Notes: generated by a model from the sequence alone, not told the origin. Positions 32,391 to 49,000 are shown, numbered from the stretch's first letter. The stretch: DNA of 64,000 nt from Auanema rhodensis (GCA_964057225.1 OZ059896.1:6138001-6202000), one strand, 5' to 3'. Program-made: numbers and translations.

Positions 32391-33968
32391 GAGATGCGGT
32401 TTTCAAAATTAGATTCCCCATGTCCATATTAGTCTAAAAACAAATTTTTATTGATATTGGTTCATGGTAACCATGACTTTGAAATTTACGTGAACTTTAA
32501 TTTATGCTAATTAAATGTACACTTGATGTGCACTTGATATGTAACTCGCTTCACGTGAAAGATAAAAAGATGCGGTTTACAAAATTAGATTCCCCATGTC
32601 CATATTAGTCTAAAAACAAATTTTTATTGATATTGGTGCATGGTAACCATGACTTTGAAATTTACGTGAACTTTAATTTATGCTAATTAAATGTACACTT
32701 GATGTGCACTTGATATGTAACTCGCTTCACGTGAAAGATAAAGAGATGCGGTTTTCAAAATTAGATTCCCCATGTCCATATTAGTCTAAAAACAAATTTT
32801 TATTGATATTGGTGCATGGTAACCATGACTTTGAAATTTACGTGAACTTTAATTTATGCTAATTAAATATACACGTGATGTGCACTTGATATGTAACTCG
32901 CTTCACGTGAAAGATAAAGAGATGCGGTTTTCAAAATTAGATTCCCCATGTCCATATTAGTCTAAAAACAAATTTTTATTGATATTGGTTCATGGTAACC
33001 ATGACTTTGAAATTTACGTGAACTTTAATTTATGCTAATTAAATGTACACTTGATGTGCACTTGATATGTAACTCGCTTCACGTGAAAGATAAAAAGATG
33101 CGGTTTACAAAATTAGATTCCCCATGTCCATATTAGTCTAAAAACAAATTTTTATTGATATTGGTGCATGGTAACCATGACTTTGAAATTTACGTGAACT
33201 TTAATTTATGCTAATTAAATGTACACTTGATGTGCACTTGATATGTAACTCGCTTCACGTGAAAGATAAAGAGATGCGGTTTTCAAAATTAGATTCCCCA
33301 TGTCCATATTAGTCTAAAAACAAATTTTTATTGATATTGGTGCATGGTAACCATGACTTTGAAATTTACGTGAACTTTAATTTATGCTAATTAAATATAC
33401 ACGTGATGTGCACTTGATATGTAACTCGCTTCACGTGAAAGATAAAGAGATGCGGTTTTCAAAATTAGATTCCCCATGTCCATATTAGTCTAAAAACAAA
33501 TTTTTATTGATATTGGTTCATGGTAACCATGACTTTGAAATTTACGTGAACTTTAATTTATGCTAATTAAATGTACACTTGATGTGCACTTGATATGTAA
33601 CTCGCTTCACGTGAAAGATAAAAAGATGCGGTTTACAAAATTAGATTCCCCATGTCCATATTAGTCTAAAAACAAATTTTTATTGATATTGGTGCATGGT
33701 AACCATGACTTTGAAATTTACGTGAACTTTAATTTATGCTAATTAAATGTACACTTGATGTGCACTTGATATGTAACTCGCTTCACGTGAAAGATAAAGA
33801 GATGCGGTTTTCAAAATTAGATTCCCCATGTCCATATTAGTCTAAAAACAAATTTTTATTGATATTGGTTCATGGTAACCATGACTTTGAAATTTACGTG
33901 AACTTTAATTTATGCTAATTAAATGTACACTTGATGTGCACTTGATATGTAACTCGCTTCACGTGAAA
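32391..33968 (+). repeat. Three-monomer (528-bp) unit repeated in tandem
   Basis: The variant GCGGTTTAC occurs at 32,572, 33,100 and 33,628, exactly 528 bp (3 x 176) apart, with the same flanking variants (TTCATGG, then ATATACACG monomers) in each unit. The boundaries are approximate because all monomers are alike. Confidence 0.8.
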
Positions 33969-36900
33969 GATAAAGAGATGCGGTTTTCAAAATTAGATTC
34001 CCCATGTCCATATTAGTCTAAAAACAAATTTTTATTGATATTGGTTCTAGGTAACCATGACTTTGAAATTTACGTGAACTTTAATTTATGCTAATTAAAT
34101 GTACACTTGATGTGCACTTGATATGTAGCTCGCTTCACGTGAAAGATAAAAAGATGCGGTTTTCAAAATTAGATTCCCCATGTCCATATTAGTCTAAAAA
34201 CAAATTTTTATTGATATTGGTGCATGGTAACCATGACTTTGAAATTTACGTGAACTTTAATTTATGCTAATTAAATATACACGTGATGTGCCCTTGGTAT
34301 GTAACTCGCTTTACGTGAAAGATAAAGAGATGCGGTTTTCAAAATTAGATTCCCCATGTCCATATTAGTCTAAAAACAAATTTTTATTGATATTGGTGCA
34401 TGGTAACCATGACTTTGAAATTTACGTGAACTTTAATTTATGCTAATTAAATATACACGTGATGTGCACTTGATATGTAACTCGCTTCACGTGAAAGATA
34501 AAGAGATGCGGTTTTCAAAATTAGATTCCCCATGTCCATATTAGTCTAAAAACAAATTTTTATTGATATTGGTTCATGGTAACCATGACTTTGAAATTTA
34601 CGTGAACTTTAATTTATGCTAATTAAATGTACACTTGATGTGCACTTGATATGTAACTCGCTTCACGTGAAAGATAAAAAGATGCGGTTTTCAAAATTAG
34701 ATTCCCCATGTCCATATTAGTCTAAAAACAAATTTTTATTCATATTGGTGCTTGGTAACCATGACTTTGAAATTTACGTGAACTTTAATTTATGCTAATT
34801 AAATGTACACTTGATGTGCCCTTGGTATGTAACTCGCTTTACGTAAAAGATAAAGAGATGCGGTTTTCAAAATTAGATTCCCCATGTCCATATTAGTCTA
34901 AAAACAAATTTTTATTGATATTGGTGCATGGTAACCATGACTTTGAAATTTACGTGAACTTTAATTTATGCTAATTAAATGTACATGTGATGTGCACCTG
35001 GTATGTAACTCGCTTCACGTGAAAGATAAAGAGATGCGGTTTTCAAAATTAGATACCCCATGTCCATATTAGTCTAAAAACAAATTTTTATTGATATTGG
35101 TGCATGGTAACCATGACTTTGAAATTTACGTGAACTTTAATTTATGCTAATTAAATATACACGTGATGTGCACTTGGTATGTAACTCGCTTCACGTGAAA
35201 GATAAAGAGATGCGGTTTTCAAAATTAGATACCCCATGTCCATATTAGTCTAAAAACAAATTTTTATTGATATTGGTGCATGGTAACCATGACTTTGAAA
35301 TTTACGTGAACTTTAATTTATGCTAATTAAATGTACATGTGATGTGCACCTGGTATGTAACTCGCTTCACGTGAAAAATAAAGAAATGCGGTTTTTAAAA
35401 TTAAATTCCCCATGTCCATATTAGTCTAAAAACAAATTTTTATTAATATTAGTTCATGGTAACCATGACTTTGAAATTTACGTGAACTTTAATTTATGCT
35501 AATTAAATATACACGTGATGTGCACTTGATATGTAACTCGCATCACGTGAAAGATAAAGAGATGCGGTTTTCAAAATTAGATACCCCATGTCCATATTAG
35601 TCTAAAAACAAATTTTTATTGATATTGGTGCATGGTAACCATGACTTTGAAATTTACGTGAACTTTAATTTATGCTAATTAAATGTACACGTGATGTGCA
35701 CTTGGTATGTAACTCGCTTCACGTGAAAGATAAAGAGATGCGGTTTTCAAAATTAGATTCCCCATGTCCAAATTAGTCTTTAAACAAATTTTTATTGATA
35801 TTGGTGCATGGTAACCATGACTTTGAAATTTACGTGTACTTTAATTTATGCTAATTAAATGTACACGTGATGTGCACTTGGCATGTAACTCGCTTCACGT
35901 GAAAGATAAAGAGATGCGGTTTTCAAAATTAGATTCCCCATGTCCATATTAGTCTAAAAACAAATGTTTATTGATATTGGTGCATGGTAACCATGACTTT
36001 GAAATTTACGTGAACTTTAATTTATGCTAATTAAATGTACACGTGATGTGCACTTGGTATGTAACTCGCTTCACGTGAAAGATAAAGAGATGCGGTTTTC
36101 AAAATTAGATTCCCCATGTCCATATTAGTCTAAAAACAATTTTTATTGATATTGGTGCATGGTAACCATGACTTTGAAATTTACGTGTACTTTAATTTAT
36201 GCTAATTAAATGTACACGTGATGTGCACTTGGTATGTAACTCGCTTCACGTGAAAGATAAAGAGATGCGGTTTTCAAAATTGGATTCTCCATGTCCATAT
36301 TAGTCTAAAAACAAATGTTTATTGATATTGGTGCATGGTAACCATGACTTTGAAATTTACGTGAACTTTTATTTATGCTAATTAAATGTACACGTGATGT
36401 GCACTTGGTATGTAACTCACTTCCTGTAAAAGATAAAGAGATGCGGTTTTCAAAATTAGATTCCCAATGTCCATATTAGTCTAAAAACAAATTTTTATTG
36501 ATATTGGTGCATGGTAACCATGACTTTGAAATTTACGTGAACTTTAATTTATGCTAATTAAATATACACGTGATGTGCACTTGGTATGTAACTCGCTTCA
36601 CGTGGAAAATAAAGAAATGCGGTTTTTAAAATTAAATTCCCCATGTCCATATTAGTCTAAAAACAAAATTTTATTGATATTGGTGCATGGTAACCATGAC
36701 TTTGAAATTTACATGAACTTTAATTTATGCTAATTAAATGTACACGTGATGTGCACTTGGCATGTAACTCGCTTCACGTGAAAGATAAAGAGATGCGGTT
36801 TTCACAATTAGATTCCCCATGTCCATATTAGTCTAAAAACAAATTTTTATTGATATTGGTGCATGGTAACCATGACTTTGAAATTTACATGAACTTTAAT

Positions 36901-39000
36901 TTATGCTAATTAAATGTACACTTGATGTGCACTTGGTATGTAACTCGCTTCACGTGGAAAATAAAGAGATGCGGTTTTCAAAATTAGATTCCCCATGTCC
37001 ATATTAGTCTAAAAACGAATTTTTATTGATATTGGTGCATGGTAACCATGACTTTGAAATTTACATGAACTTTAATTTATGCTAATTAAATGTACATGTG
37101 ATGTGCACCTGGTATGTAACTCGCTTCACGTGAAAGAAAAAAAGATGCGGTTTTCAAAATTAGATTCCCCATGTCCATATTAGTCTAAAAACGAATTTTT
37201 ATTGATATTGGTGCATGGTAACCATGACTTTGAAATTTACGTGAACTTTAATTTATGCTAATTAAATGTACACTTGATGTGCACTTGGTATGTAACTCGC
37301 TTCACGTGGAAAATAAAGAGATGCGGTTTTCAAAATTAGATTCCCCATGTCCATATTAGTCTAAAAACGAATTTTTATTGATATTGGTGCATGGTAACCA
37401 TGACTTTGAAATTTACATGAACTTTAATTTATGCTAATTAAATGTACATGTGATGTGCACCTGGTATGTAACTCGCTTCACGTGAAAGAAAAAAAGATGC
37501 GGTTTTCAAAATTAGATTCCCCATGTCCATATTAGTCTAAAAACGAATTTTTATTGATATTGGTGCATGGTAACCATGACTTTGAAATTTACGTGAACTT
37601 TAATTTATGCTAATTAAATGTACACTTGATGTGCACTTGGTATGTAACTCGCTTCACGTGGAAAATAAAGAGATGCGGTTTTCAAAATTAGATTCCCCAT
37701 GTCCATATTAGTCTAAAAACGAATTTTTATTGATATTGGTGCATGGTAACCATGACTTTGAAATTTACATGAACTTTAATTTATGCTAATTAAATGTACA
37801 CTTGATGTGCACTTGGTATGTAACTCGCTTCACGTGAAAGACAAAGAGATGCGGTTTTCAAAATTAGATTCCCCATGTCCATATTAGTCTAAAAACGAAT
37901 TTTTATTGATATTGGTGCATGGTAACCATGACTTTGAAATTTACATGAACTTTAATTTATGCTAATTAAATGTACACTTGATGTGCACTTGGTATGTAAC
38001 TCGCTTCACGTGAAAGAAAAAAAGATGCGGTTTTCAAAATTAGATTCCCCATGTCCATATTAGTCTAAAAACAAAATTTTATTGATATTGGTGCATGGTA
38101 ACCATGAGTTTGAAATTTACATGAACTTTAATTTATGCTAATTAAATGTACATGTGATGTGCACCTGGTATGTAACTCGCTTCACGTGAAAGAAAAAAAG
38201 ATGCGGTTTTCAAAATTAGATTCCCCATGTCCATATTAGTCTAAAAACAAAATTTTATTGATATTGGTGCATGGTAACCATGACTTTGAAATTTACATGA
38301 ACTTTAATTTATGCTAATTAAATGTACACTTGATGTGCACTTGGTATGTAACTCGCTTCACGTGGAAAATAAAGAGATGCGGTTTTCAAAATTAGATTCC
38401 CCATGTCCATATTAGTCTAAAAACGAATTTTTATTGATATTGGTGCATGGTAACCATGACTTTGAAATTTACATGAACTTTAATTTATGCTAATTAAATG
38501 TACACTTGATGTGCACTTGGTATGTAACTCGCTTCACGTGAAAGACAAAGAGATGCGGTTTTCAAAATTAGATTCCCCATGTCCATATTAGTCTAAAAAC
38601 GAATTTTTATTGATATTGGTGCATGGTAACCATGACTTTGAAATTTACGTGAACTTTAATTTATGCTAATTAAATGTACATGTGATGTGCACCTGGTATG
38701 TAACTCGCTTCACGTGAAAGAAAAAAAGATGCGGTTTTCAAAATTAGATTCCCCATGTCCATATTAGTCTAAAAACAAAATTTTATTGATATTGGTGCAT
38801 GGTAACCATGACTTTGAAATTTACGTGAACTTTAATTTATGCTAATTAAATGTACACATGATGTGCACTTGGTATGTAACTCGCTTCACGTGGAAAATAA
38901 AGAAATGCGGTTTTCAAAATTAGATTCCCCATGTCCATATTAGTCTAAAAACGAATTTTTATTGATATTGGTGCATGGTAACCATGACTTTGAAATTTAC

Positions 39001-40056
39001 GTGCACTTTAATTTATGCTAATTAAATATACACGTGATGTGCATTTGGTATGTAACTCGCTTCACGTGGAAAATATAGAGATGCGGTTTTCAAAATTAGA
39101 TTCCCCATGTCCATATTAGTCTAAAAACAAATTTTTATTGATATTGGTGCATGGTAACCATGACTTTGAAATTTACATGAACTTTAATTTATGCTAATTA
39201 AATGTACACGTGATGTGCACTTGGCATGTAACTCGCTTCACGTGAAAGATAAAGAGATGCGGTTTTCAAAATTAGATTCCCCATGTCCATATCAGTCTAA
39301 AAACGAATTTTTATTGATATTGGTGCATGGTAACCATGACTTTGAAATTTACGTGAACTTTAATTTATGCTGATTAAGTGTACACATGATGTGCACTTGG
39401 TATGTAACTCGCTTCACGTGAAAGATAAAGAGATGCGGTTTTTAAAATTAAATTCCCCATGTCCATATTAGTCTAAAAACAAATTTTTATTAATATTGGT
39501 TCATGGTAACCATGACTTTGAAATTTACGTGCACTTTAATTTATGCTAATTAAATATACACGTGATGTGCATTTGGTATGTAACTCGCTTCACGTGGAAA
39601 ATATAGAGATGCGGTTTTCAAAATTAGATTCCCCATGTCCATATTAGTCTAAAAACAAATTTTTATTGATATTGGTGCATGGTAACCATGACTTTGAAAT
39701 TTACATGAACTTTAATTTATGCTAATTAAATGTACACGTGATGTGCACTTGGCATGTAACTCGCTTCACGTGAAAGATAAAGAGATGCGGTTTTCAAAAT
39801 TAGATTCCCCATGTCCATATCAGTCTAAAAACGAATTTTTATTGATATTGGTGCATGGTAACCATGACTTTGAAATTTACGTGAACTTTAATTTATGCTG
39901 ATTAAGTGTACACATGATGTGCACTTGGTATGTAACTCGCTTCACGTGAAAGATAAAGAGATGCGGTTTTTAAAATTAAATTCCCCATGTCCATATTAGT
40001 CTAAAAACAAATTTTTATTAATATTGGTTCATGGTAACCATGACTTTGAAATTTAC
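39001..40056 (+). repeat. Tandem duplication of a 528-bp, three-monomer unit
   Basis: Positions 39,001-39,528 and 39,529-40,056 carry the same unusual variants in the same order: ACGTGCAC, GGAAAATATAGAG, ATATCAGTC and TGATTAAGTG. The ATATCAGTC change removes a TAG stop and creates an accidental 60-codon open frame in both copies (39,191 and 39,719), 528 bp apart. Confidence 0.85.
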
Positions 40057-43000
40057 GTGAACTTTAATTTATGCTAATTAAATGTACACTTGATGTGCAC
40101 TTGATATGTAACTCGCTTCACGTGAAAGATAAAGAGATGCGGTTTTCAAAATTAGATACCCCATGTCCATATTAGTCTAAAAACAAATTTTTATTGATAT
40201 TGGTGCATGGTAACCATGACTTTGAAATTTACGTCAACTTTTATTTATGCTAATTAAATGTACACGTGATGTGCACTTGGTATGTAACTCGCTTCACGTG
40301 AAAGATAAAGAGATGCGGTATTCAAAATTAGATCCCCCATGTCCATATTAGTCTAAAAACAAATTTTTATTGATATTGGTGCATGGTAACCATGACTTTG
40401 AAATTTACGTGAACTTTAATTTATGCTAATCAAATATACACGTGATGTGCACTTGGTGTGTAACTCACTTCACGTGAAAGATAAAGAGATGCGGTTTTCC
40501 AAATTAGATTCCCCATGTCCATATTAGTCTAAAAACAAAATTTTATTGATATTGGTGCATGGTAACCATGACTTTGAAATTTACGTGAACTTTAATTTAT
40601 GCTAATTAAATGTACACGTGATGTGCACTTGGTATGTAACTCGCTTCCTGTAGAAGATAAAGAGATGCGGTTTTTAAACTTAGATTCCCCATTTCCATAT
40701 TAGTCTAAAAACAAAATTTTATTGATATTGGTGCATGGTAACCATGACTTTGAAATTTACGTGAACTTTAATTTATGCTAATTAAATGTACACTTGATGT
40801 GCACTTGGTATGTAACTCGCTTCACGTGAAAGACAAAGAGATGCGGTTTTCAAAATTAGATTCCCCATGTCCATATTAGTCTAAAAAAAATTTTTATTGA
40901 TATTGGTGCATGGTAACCATGACTTTGAAATATACGTCAACTTTAATTTATGCTAATTAAATATACACGTGATGTGCCCTTGGTATGTAACTCGCTTCAC
41001 GTGAAAGATAAAGAGATGCGGTTTTCAAAATTAGATACCCCATGTCCATATTAGTCTAAAAACAAATTTTTATTTATATTGGTGCATGGTAACCATGACT
41101 TTGAAATTTACGTCAACTTTTATTTATGCTAATTAAATATATACGTGATGTGCACTTGGTGTGTAACTCACTTCACGTGAAAGATAAAGAGATGCGGTTT
41201 TCCAAATTAGATTCCCCATGTCCATATTAGTCTAAAAACAAAATTTTATTGATATTGGTGCATGGTAACCATGACTTTGAAATTTACGTGAACTTTAATT
41301 TATGCTAATTAAATGTACACGTGATGTGCACTTGGTATGTAACTCGCTTCCTGTAAAAGATAAAGAGATGCGGTTTTTAAACTTAGATTCCCCATTTCCA
41401 TATTAGTCTAAAAACAAAATTTTATTGATATTGGTGCATGGTAACCATGACTTTGAAATTTACGTGAACTTTAATTTATGCTAATCAAATATACACGTGA
41501 TGTGCACTTGGTGTGTAACTCACTTCACGTGAAAGATAAAGAGATGCGGTTTTCCAAATTAGATTCCCCATGTCCATATTAGTCTAAAAACAAAATTTTA
41601 TTGATATTGGTGCATGGTAACCATGACTTTGAAATTTACGTGAACTTTAATTTATGCTAATTAAATGTACACGTGATGTGCACTTGGTATGTAACTCGCT
41701 TCCTGTAAAAGATAAAGAGATGCGGTTTTTAAACTTAGATTCCCCATTTCCATATTAGTCTAAAAACAAAATTTTATTGATATTGGTGCATGGTAACCAT
41801 GACTTTGAAATTTACGTGAACTTTAATTTATGCTAATTAAATGTACACTTGATGTGCACTTGGTATGTAACTCGCTTCACGTGAAAGACAAAGAGATGCG
41901 GTTTTCAAAATTAGATTCCCCATGTCCATATTAGTCTAAAAAGAATTTTTATTGATATTGGTGCATGGTAACCATGACTTTGAAATATACGTCAACTTTA
42001 ATTTATGCTAATTAAATATACACGTGATGTGCCCTTGGTATGTAACTCGCTTCACGTGAAAGATAAAGAGATGCGGTTTTCAAAATTAGATACCCCATGT
42101 CCATATTAGTCTAAAAACAAATTTTTATTTATATTGGTGCATGGTAACCATGACTTTGAAATTTACGTCAACTTTTATTTATGCTAATTAAATATATACG
42201 TGATGTGCACTTGGTATTAACTCGCTTCACGTGGAAAATAAAGAAATGCGGTTTTTAAAATTAAATTCCCCATGTCCATATTAGTCTAAAAACGAATTTT
42301 AATTCATATTGGTGCATGGTAACCATGACTTTGAAATTTACGTGAACTTTAATTTATGCTAATTAAATATACACGTGATGTGCACTTGGTATGTAACTCG
42401 CTTCACGTGAAAGACAAAGAGATGCGGTTTTCAAAATTAGATTCCCCATGTCCATATTAGTCTAAAAACAAATTTTTATTGATATTGGTGCATGGTAACC
42501 ATGACTTTGAAATTTACGTCAACTTTAATTTATGCTAATTAAATATACACGTGATGTGCCCTTGGTATGTAACTCGCTTTACGTGAAAGATAAAGAGATG
42601 CGGTTTTCAAAATTAGATTCCCCATGTCCATATTAGTCTAAAAACAAATTTTTATTGATATTGGTGCATGGTAACCATGACTTTGAAATTTACGTGAACT
42701 TTAATTTATGCTAATTGAATGTACATGTGATGTGCACCTGGTATGTAACTAGCTTCACGTGAAAGAAAAAAAGATGCGGTTTTCAAAATTAGATTCCCCA
42801 TGTCCATATTAGTCTAAAAACAAATTTTTATTAATATTGGTTCATGGTAACCATGACTTTGAAATTTACGTGAACTTTAATTTATGCTAATTAAATGTAC
42901 ACTTGATGTGCACTTGATATGTAACTCGCTTCACGTGAAAGATAAAGAGATGCGGTTTTTAAAATTGGATTCTCCATGTCCATATTAGTCTAAAAACAAT

Positions 43001-46000
43001 TTTTATTGATATTGGTGCATGGTAACCATGACTTTGAAATTTACGTGAACTTTAATTTATGCTAATTAAATATACACTTGATGTGCACCTGGTATGTAAC
43101 TCGCTTCACGTGAAAGAAAAAAAGATGCGGTTTTCAAAATTAGATTCCCCATGTCCATATTAGTCTAAAAACAAATTTTTATTTATATTGGTGCATGGTA
43201 ACCATGACTTTGAAATTTACGTCAACTTTTATTTATGCTAATTAAATATACACGTGATGTGCACTTGGTATTAACTCGCTTCACGTGAAAGAAAAAAAGA
43301 TGCGGTTTTCAAAATTAGATTCCCCATGTCCATATTAGTCTAAAAACAAATTTTTATTTATATTGGTGCATGGTAACCATGACTTTGAAATTTACGTCAA
43401 CTTTTATTTATGCTAATTAAATATACACGTGATGTGCACTTGGTATTAACTCGCTTCACGTGGAAAATAAAGAAATGCGGTTTTTAAAATTAAATTCCCC
43501 ATGTCCATATTAGTCTAAAAACAAATTTTAATTCATATTGGTGCATGGTAACCATGACTTTGAAATTTACGTGAACTTTAATTTATGCTAATTAAATATA
43601 CACGTGATGTGCACTTGGTATGTAACTCGCTTCACGTGAAAGACAAAGAGATGCGGTTTTCAAAATTAGATTCCCCATGTCCATATTAGTCTAAAAACGA
43701 ATTTTTATTGATATTGGTGCATGGTAACCATGACTTTGAAATTTACGTCAACTTTTATTTATGCTAATTAAATATACACGTGATGTGCCCTTGGTATGTA
43801 ACTCGCTTCACGTGGAAAATAAAGAAATGCGGTTTTTAAAATTAAATTCCCCATGTCCATATTAGTCTAAAAACAAATTTTAATTCATATTGGTGCATGG
43901 TAACCATGACTTTGAAATTTACGTGAACTTTAATTTATGCTAATTAAATATACACGTGATGTGCACTTGGTATGTAACTCGCTTCACGTGAAAGATAAAA
44001 AGATGCGGTTTTCAAAATTAGATTCCCCATGTCCATATTAGTCTAAAAACGAATTTTTATTGATATTGGTGCATGGTAACCATGACTTTGAAATTTACGT
44101 CAACTTTAATTTATGCTAATTAAATATACACGTGATGTGCCCTTGGTATGTAACTCGCTTTACGTGAAAGATAAAGAGATGCGGTTTTCAAAATTAGATT
44201 CCCCATGTCCATATTAGTCTAAAAACAAATTTTTATTGATATTGGTGCATGGTAACCATGACTTTGAAATTTACGTGAACTTTAATTTATGCTAATTGAA
44301 TGTACATGTGATGTGCACCTGGTATGTAACTCGCTTCACGTGAAAGAAAAAAAGATGCGGTTTTCAAAATTAGATTCCCCATGTCCATATTAGTCTAAAA
44401 ACAAATTTTTATTAATATTGGTTCATGGTAACCATGACTTTGAAATTTACGTGAACTTTAATTTATGCTAATTGAATGTACATGTGATGTGCACTTGGTA
44501 TGTAACTCGCTTCACGTGAAAGACAAAGAGATGAGGTTTTCAAAATTAGATTCCCCATGTCCATATTAGTCTAAAAACGAATTTTTATTGATATTGGTGC
44601 ATGGTAACCATGACTTTGAAATTTACGTCAACTTTTATTTATGCTAATTAAATATACACGTGATGTGCCCTTGGTATGTAACTCGCTTCACGTGGAAAAT
44701 AAAGAAATGCGGTTTTTAAAATTAGATTCCCCATGTCCATATTAGTCTAAAAACAAATTTTAATTCATATTGGTGCATGGTAACCATGACTTTGAAATTT
44801 ACGTCAACTTTAATTTATGCTAATTAAATATACACGTGATGTGCCCTTGGTATGTAACTCGCTTTACGTGAAAGATAAAGAGATGCGGTTTTCAAAATTA
44901 GATTCCCCATGTCCATATTAGTCTAAAAACAAATTTTTATTGATATTGGTGCATGGTAACCATGACTTTGAAATTTACGTGAACTTTAATTTATGCTAAT
45001 TGAATGTACATGTGATGTGCACCTGGTATGTAACTCGCTTCACGTGAAAGAAAAAAAGATGCGGTTTTCAAAATTAGATTCCCCATGTCCATATTAGTCT
45101 AAAAACAAATTTTTATTAATATTGGTTCATGGTAACCATGACTTTGAAATTTACGTGAACTTTAATTTATGCTAATTAAATGTACACTTGATGTGCACTT
45201 GATATGTAACTCGCTTCACGTGAAAGATAAAGAGATGCGGTTTTTAAAATTGGATTCTCCATGTCCATATTAGTCTAAAAACAAATTTTTATTGATATTG
45301 GTGCATGGTAACCATGACTTTGAAATTTACGTGAACTTTAATTTATGCTAATTAAATATACACGTGATGTGCACTTGGTATGTAACTCGCTTCACGTGGA
45401 AAATAAAGAAATGCGGTTTTTAAAATTAAATTCCCCATGTCCATATTAGTCTAAAAACAAATTTTAATTCATATTGGTGCATGGTAACCATGACTTTGAA
45501 ATTTACGTGAACTTTAATTTATGCTAATTAAATATACACGTGATGTGCACTTGGTATGTAACTCGCTTCACGTGAAAGATAAAAAGATGCGGTTTTCAAA
45601 ATTAGATTCCCCATGTCCATATTAGTCTAAAAACGAATTTTTATTGATATTGGTGCATGGTAACCATGACTTTGAAATTTACGTCAACTTTAATTTATGC
45701 TAATTAAATATACACGTGATGTGCCCTTGGTATGTAACTCGCTTTACGTGAAAGATAAAGAGATGCGGTTTTCAAAATTAGATTCCCCATGTCCATATTA
45801 GTCTAAAAACAAATTTTTATTGATATTGGTGCATGGTAACCATGACTTTGAAATTTACGTGAACTTTAATTTATGCTAATTGAATGTACATGTGATGTGC
45901 ACCTGGTATGTAACTCGCTTCACGTGAAAGAAAAAAAGATGCGGTTTTCAAAATTAGATTCCCCATGTCCATATTAGTCTAAAAACAAATTTTTATTAAT

Positions 46001-49000
46001 ATTGGTTCATGGTAACCATGACTTTGAAATTTACGTGAACTTTAATTTATGCTAATTAAATGTACACTTGATGTGCACTTGATATGTAACTCGCTTCACG
46101 TGAAAGATAAAGAGATGCGGTTTTTAAAATTGGATTCTCCATGTCCATATTAGTCTAAAAACAAATTTTTATTGATATTGGTGCATGGTAACCATGACTT
46201 TGAAATTTACGTGAACTTTAATTTATGCTAATTAAATATACACGTGATGTGCACTTGGTATGTAACTCGCTTCACGTGAAAGATAAAGAGATGCGGTTTC
46301 CAAAATTAGATTCCCCATGTCCATATTAGTCTAAAAACAATTTTTATTGATATTGGTGCATGGTAACCATGACTTTGAAATTTACGTGTACTTTAATTTA
46401 TGCTAATTAAATGTACACGTGATGTGCACTTGGTATGTAACTCGCTTCACGTGAAAGATAAAGAGATGCGGTTTCCAAAATTAGATTCCCCATGTCCATA
46501 TTAGTCTAAAAACAAATTTTATTGATATTGGTGCATGGTAACCATGACTTTGAAATTTACGTGTACTTTAATTTATGCTAATTAAATGTACACGTGATGT
46601 GCACTTGGTATGTAACTCGCTTCACGTGAAAGATAAAGAGATGCGGTTTTCAAAATTAGATTCCCCATGTCCATATTAGTCTAAAAACAAATTTTTATTG
46701 ATATTGGTTCATGGTAATCATGACTTTGAAATTTACTTGAACTTTAATTTATTCTAATTAAATGTACACGTGATGTGCACTTGGTATGTAACTCGCTTCA
46801 CGTGAAAGATAAAGAGATGCGGTTTCCAAAATTAGATTCCCCATGTCCATATTAGTCTAAAAACAATTTTTATTGATATTGGTGCATGGTAACCATGACT
46901 TTGAAATTTACGTGAACTTTAATTTATGCTAATTAAATGTACACTTGATGTGCACTTGATATGTAACTCGCTTCACGTGAAAGATAAAGAGATGCGGTTT
47001 TTAAAATTGGATTCTCCATGTCCATATTAGTCTAAAAACAAATTTTTATTGATATTGGTTCATGGTAATCATGACTTTGAAATTTACTTGAACTTTAATT
47101 TATTCTAATTAAATGTACACGTGATGTGCACTTGGTATGTAACTCGCTTCACGTGAAAGATAAAGAGATGCGGTTTCCAAAATTAGATTCCCCATGTCCA
47201 TATTAGTCTAAAAACAATTTTTATTGATATTGGTGCATGGTAACCATGACTTTGAAATTTACGTGTACTTTAATTTATGCTAATTAAATGTACACGTGAT
47301 GTGCACTTGGTATGTAACTCGCTTCACGTGAAAGATAAAGAGATGCGGTTTCCAAAATTAGATTCCCCATGTCCATATTAGTCTAAAAACAAATTTTATT
47401 GATATTGGTGCATGGTAACCATGACTTTGAAATTTACATGAACTTTAATTTATGCTAATTAAATGTACACGTGATGTGCACTTGGTATGTAACTCGCTTC
47501 ACGTGAAAGATAAAGAGATGCGGTTTTCAAAATTAGATTCACCATGTCCATATTAGTCTAAAAACAAATTTTTATTGATATTGGTTAATGGTAACCATGA
47601 CTTTGAAATTTACGTGAACTTTAATTTATTCTAATTAAATGTACACGTGATGTGCACTTGGTATGTGACTCGCTTCACGTGAAAGATAAAGAGATGCGGT
47701 TTGCAAAATTAGATTCCCCATGTCCATATTAGTCTAAAAACAAATTTTTATTGATATTGGTTAATGGTAACCATGACTTTGAAATTTACGTGAACTTTAA
47801 TTTATGCTAAATAAATGTACACGTGATGTGCACCTGGAATGTAACTCGCTTCACGTGAAAGATAAAGAGATGCGGTTTTCAAAATTAGATTCCCCATGTC
47901 CATATTAGTCTAAAAACAAATTTTTATTGATATTGGTTCATGCTAACCATGACTTTGAAATTTACGTGAACTTTAATTTATGCTAATTGAATGTACACGT
48001 GATGTGCACTTGGTATGTAACTCGCTTCACGTGAAAGATAAAGAGATGCGGTTTTCGAAATTAGATTCCCCATGTCCATATTAGTCTAAAAACAAATTTT
48101 TATTGATATTGGTGCATGGTAACCATGACTTTGAAATTTACGTGAACTTTAATTTATGCTAATTAAATGTACACGTGATGTGCACTTGGTATGTAACTCG
48201 CTTCACGTGAAAGATAAAGAGATGCGGTTTTCAAAATTAGATTCCCCATGTCCATATTAGTCTAAAAACAAATTTTTATTGATATTGGTTCATGGTAACC
48301 ATGACTTTGAAATTTACGTGAACTTTAATTTATGCTAATTAAATGTACACGTGATGTGCACTTGGTATGTAACTCGCTTCACGTGAAAGATAAAGAGATG
48401 CGGTTTTCAAAATTAGATTCCCCATGTCCATATTAGTCTAAAAACAAATTGTTATTGATATTGGTGCATGGTAACCATGACTTTGAAATTTACGTGAACT
48501 TTAATTTATGCTAATTAAATGTACACGTGATGTGCACTTGGTATGTAACTCGCTTCACGTGAAAGATAAAGAGATGCGGTTTTCAAAATTAGATTCCCCA
48601 TGTCCATATTAGTCTAAAAACAAATTTTTATTGATATTGGTTCATGGTAATCATGACTTTGAAATTTACTTGAACTTTAATTTATTCTAATTAAATGTAC
48701 ACGTGATGTGCACTTGGTATGTAACTCGCTTCACGTGAAAGATAAAGAGATGCGGTTTTGAAAATTAGATTCCCCATGTCCATATTAGTCTAAAAACAAA
48801 ATTTTATTGATATTGGTGCATGGTAACCATGAGTTTGAAATTTACGTGAACTTTAATTTATGCTAATTAAATGTACACGTGATGTGCACTTGGTATGTAA
48901 CTCGCTTCACGTGAAAGATAAAGAGATGCGGTTTTCAAAATTAGATACCCCATGTCCATATTAGTCTAAAAACAAATTTTTATTAATATTGGTTCATGGT

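Noticed and set aside
39191-39901. Two identical 60-codon open frames 528 bp apart
   Set aside because: Same cause: ATATCAGTC removes the stop, and the unit was then tandemly duplicated. They are satellite monomers, not a gene pair.
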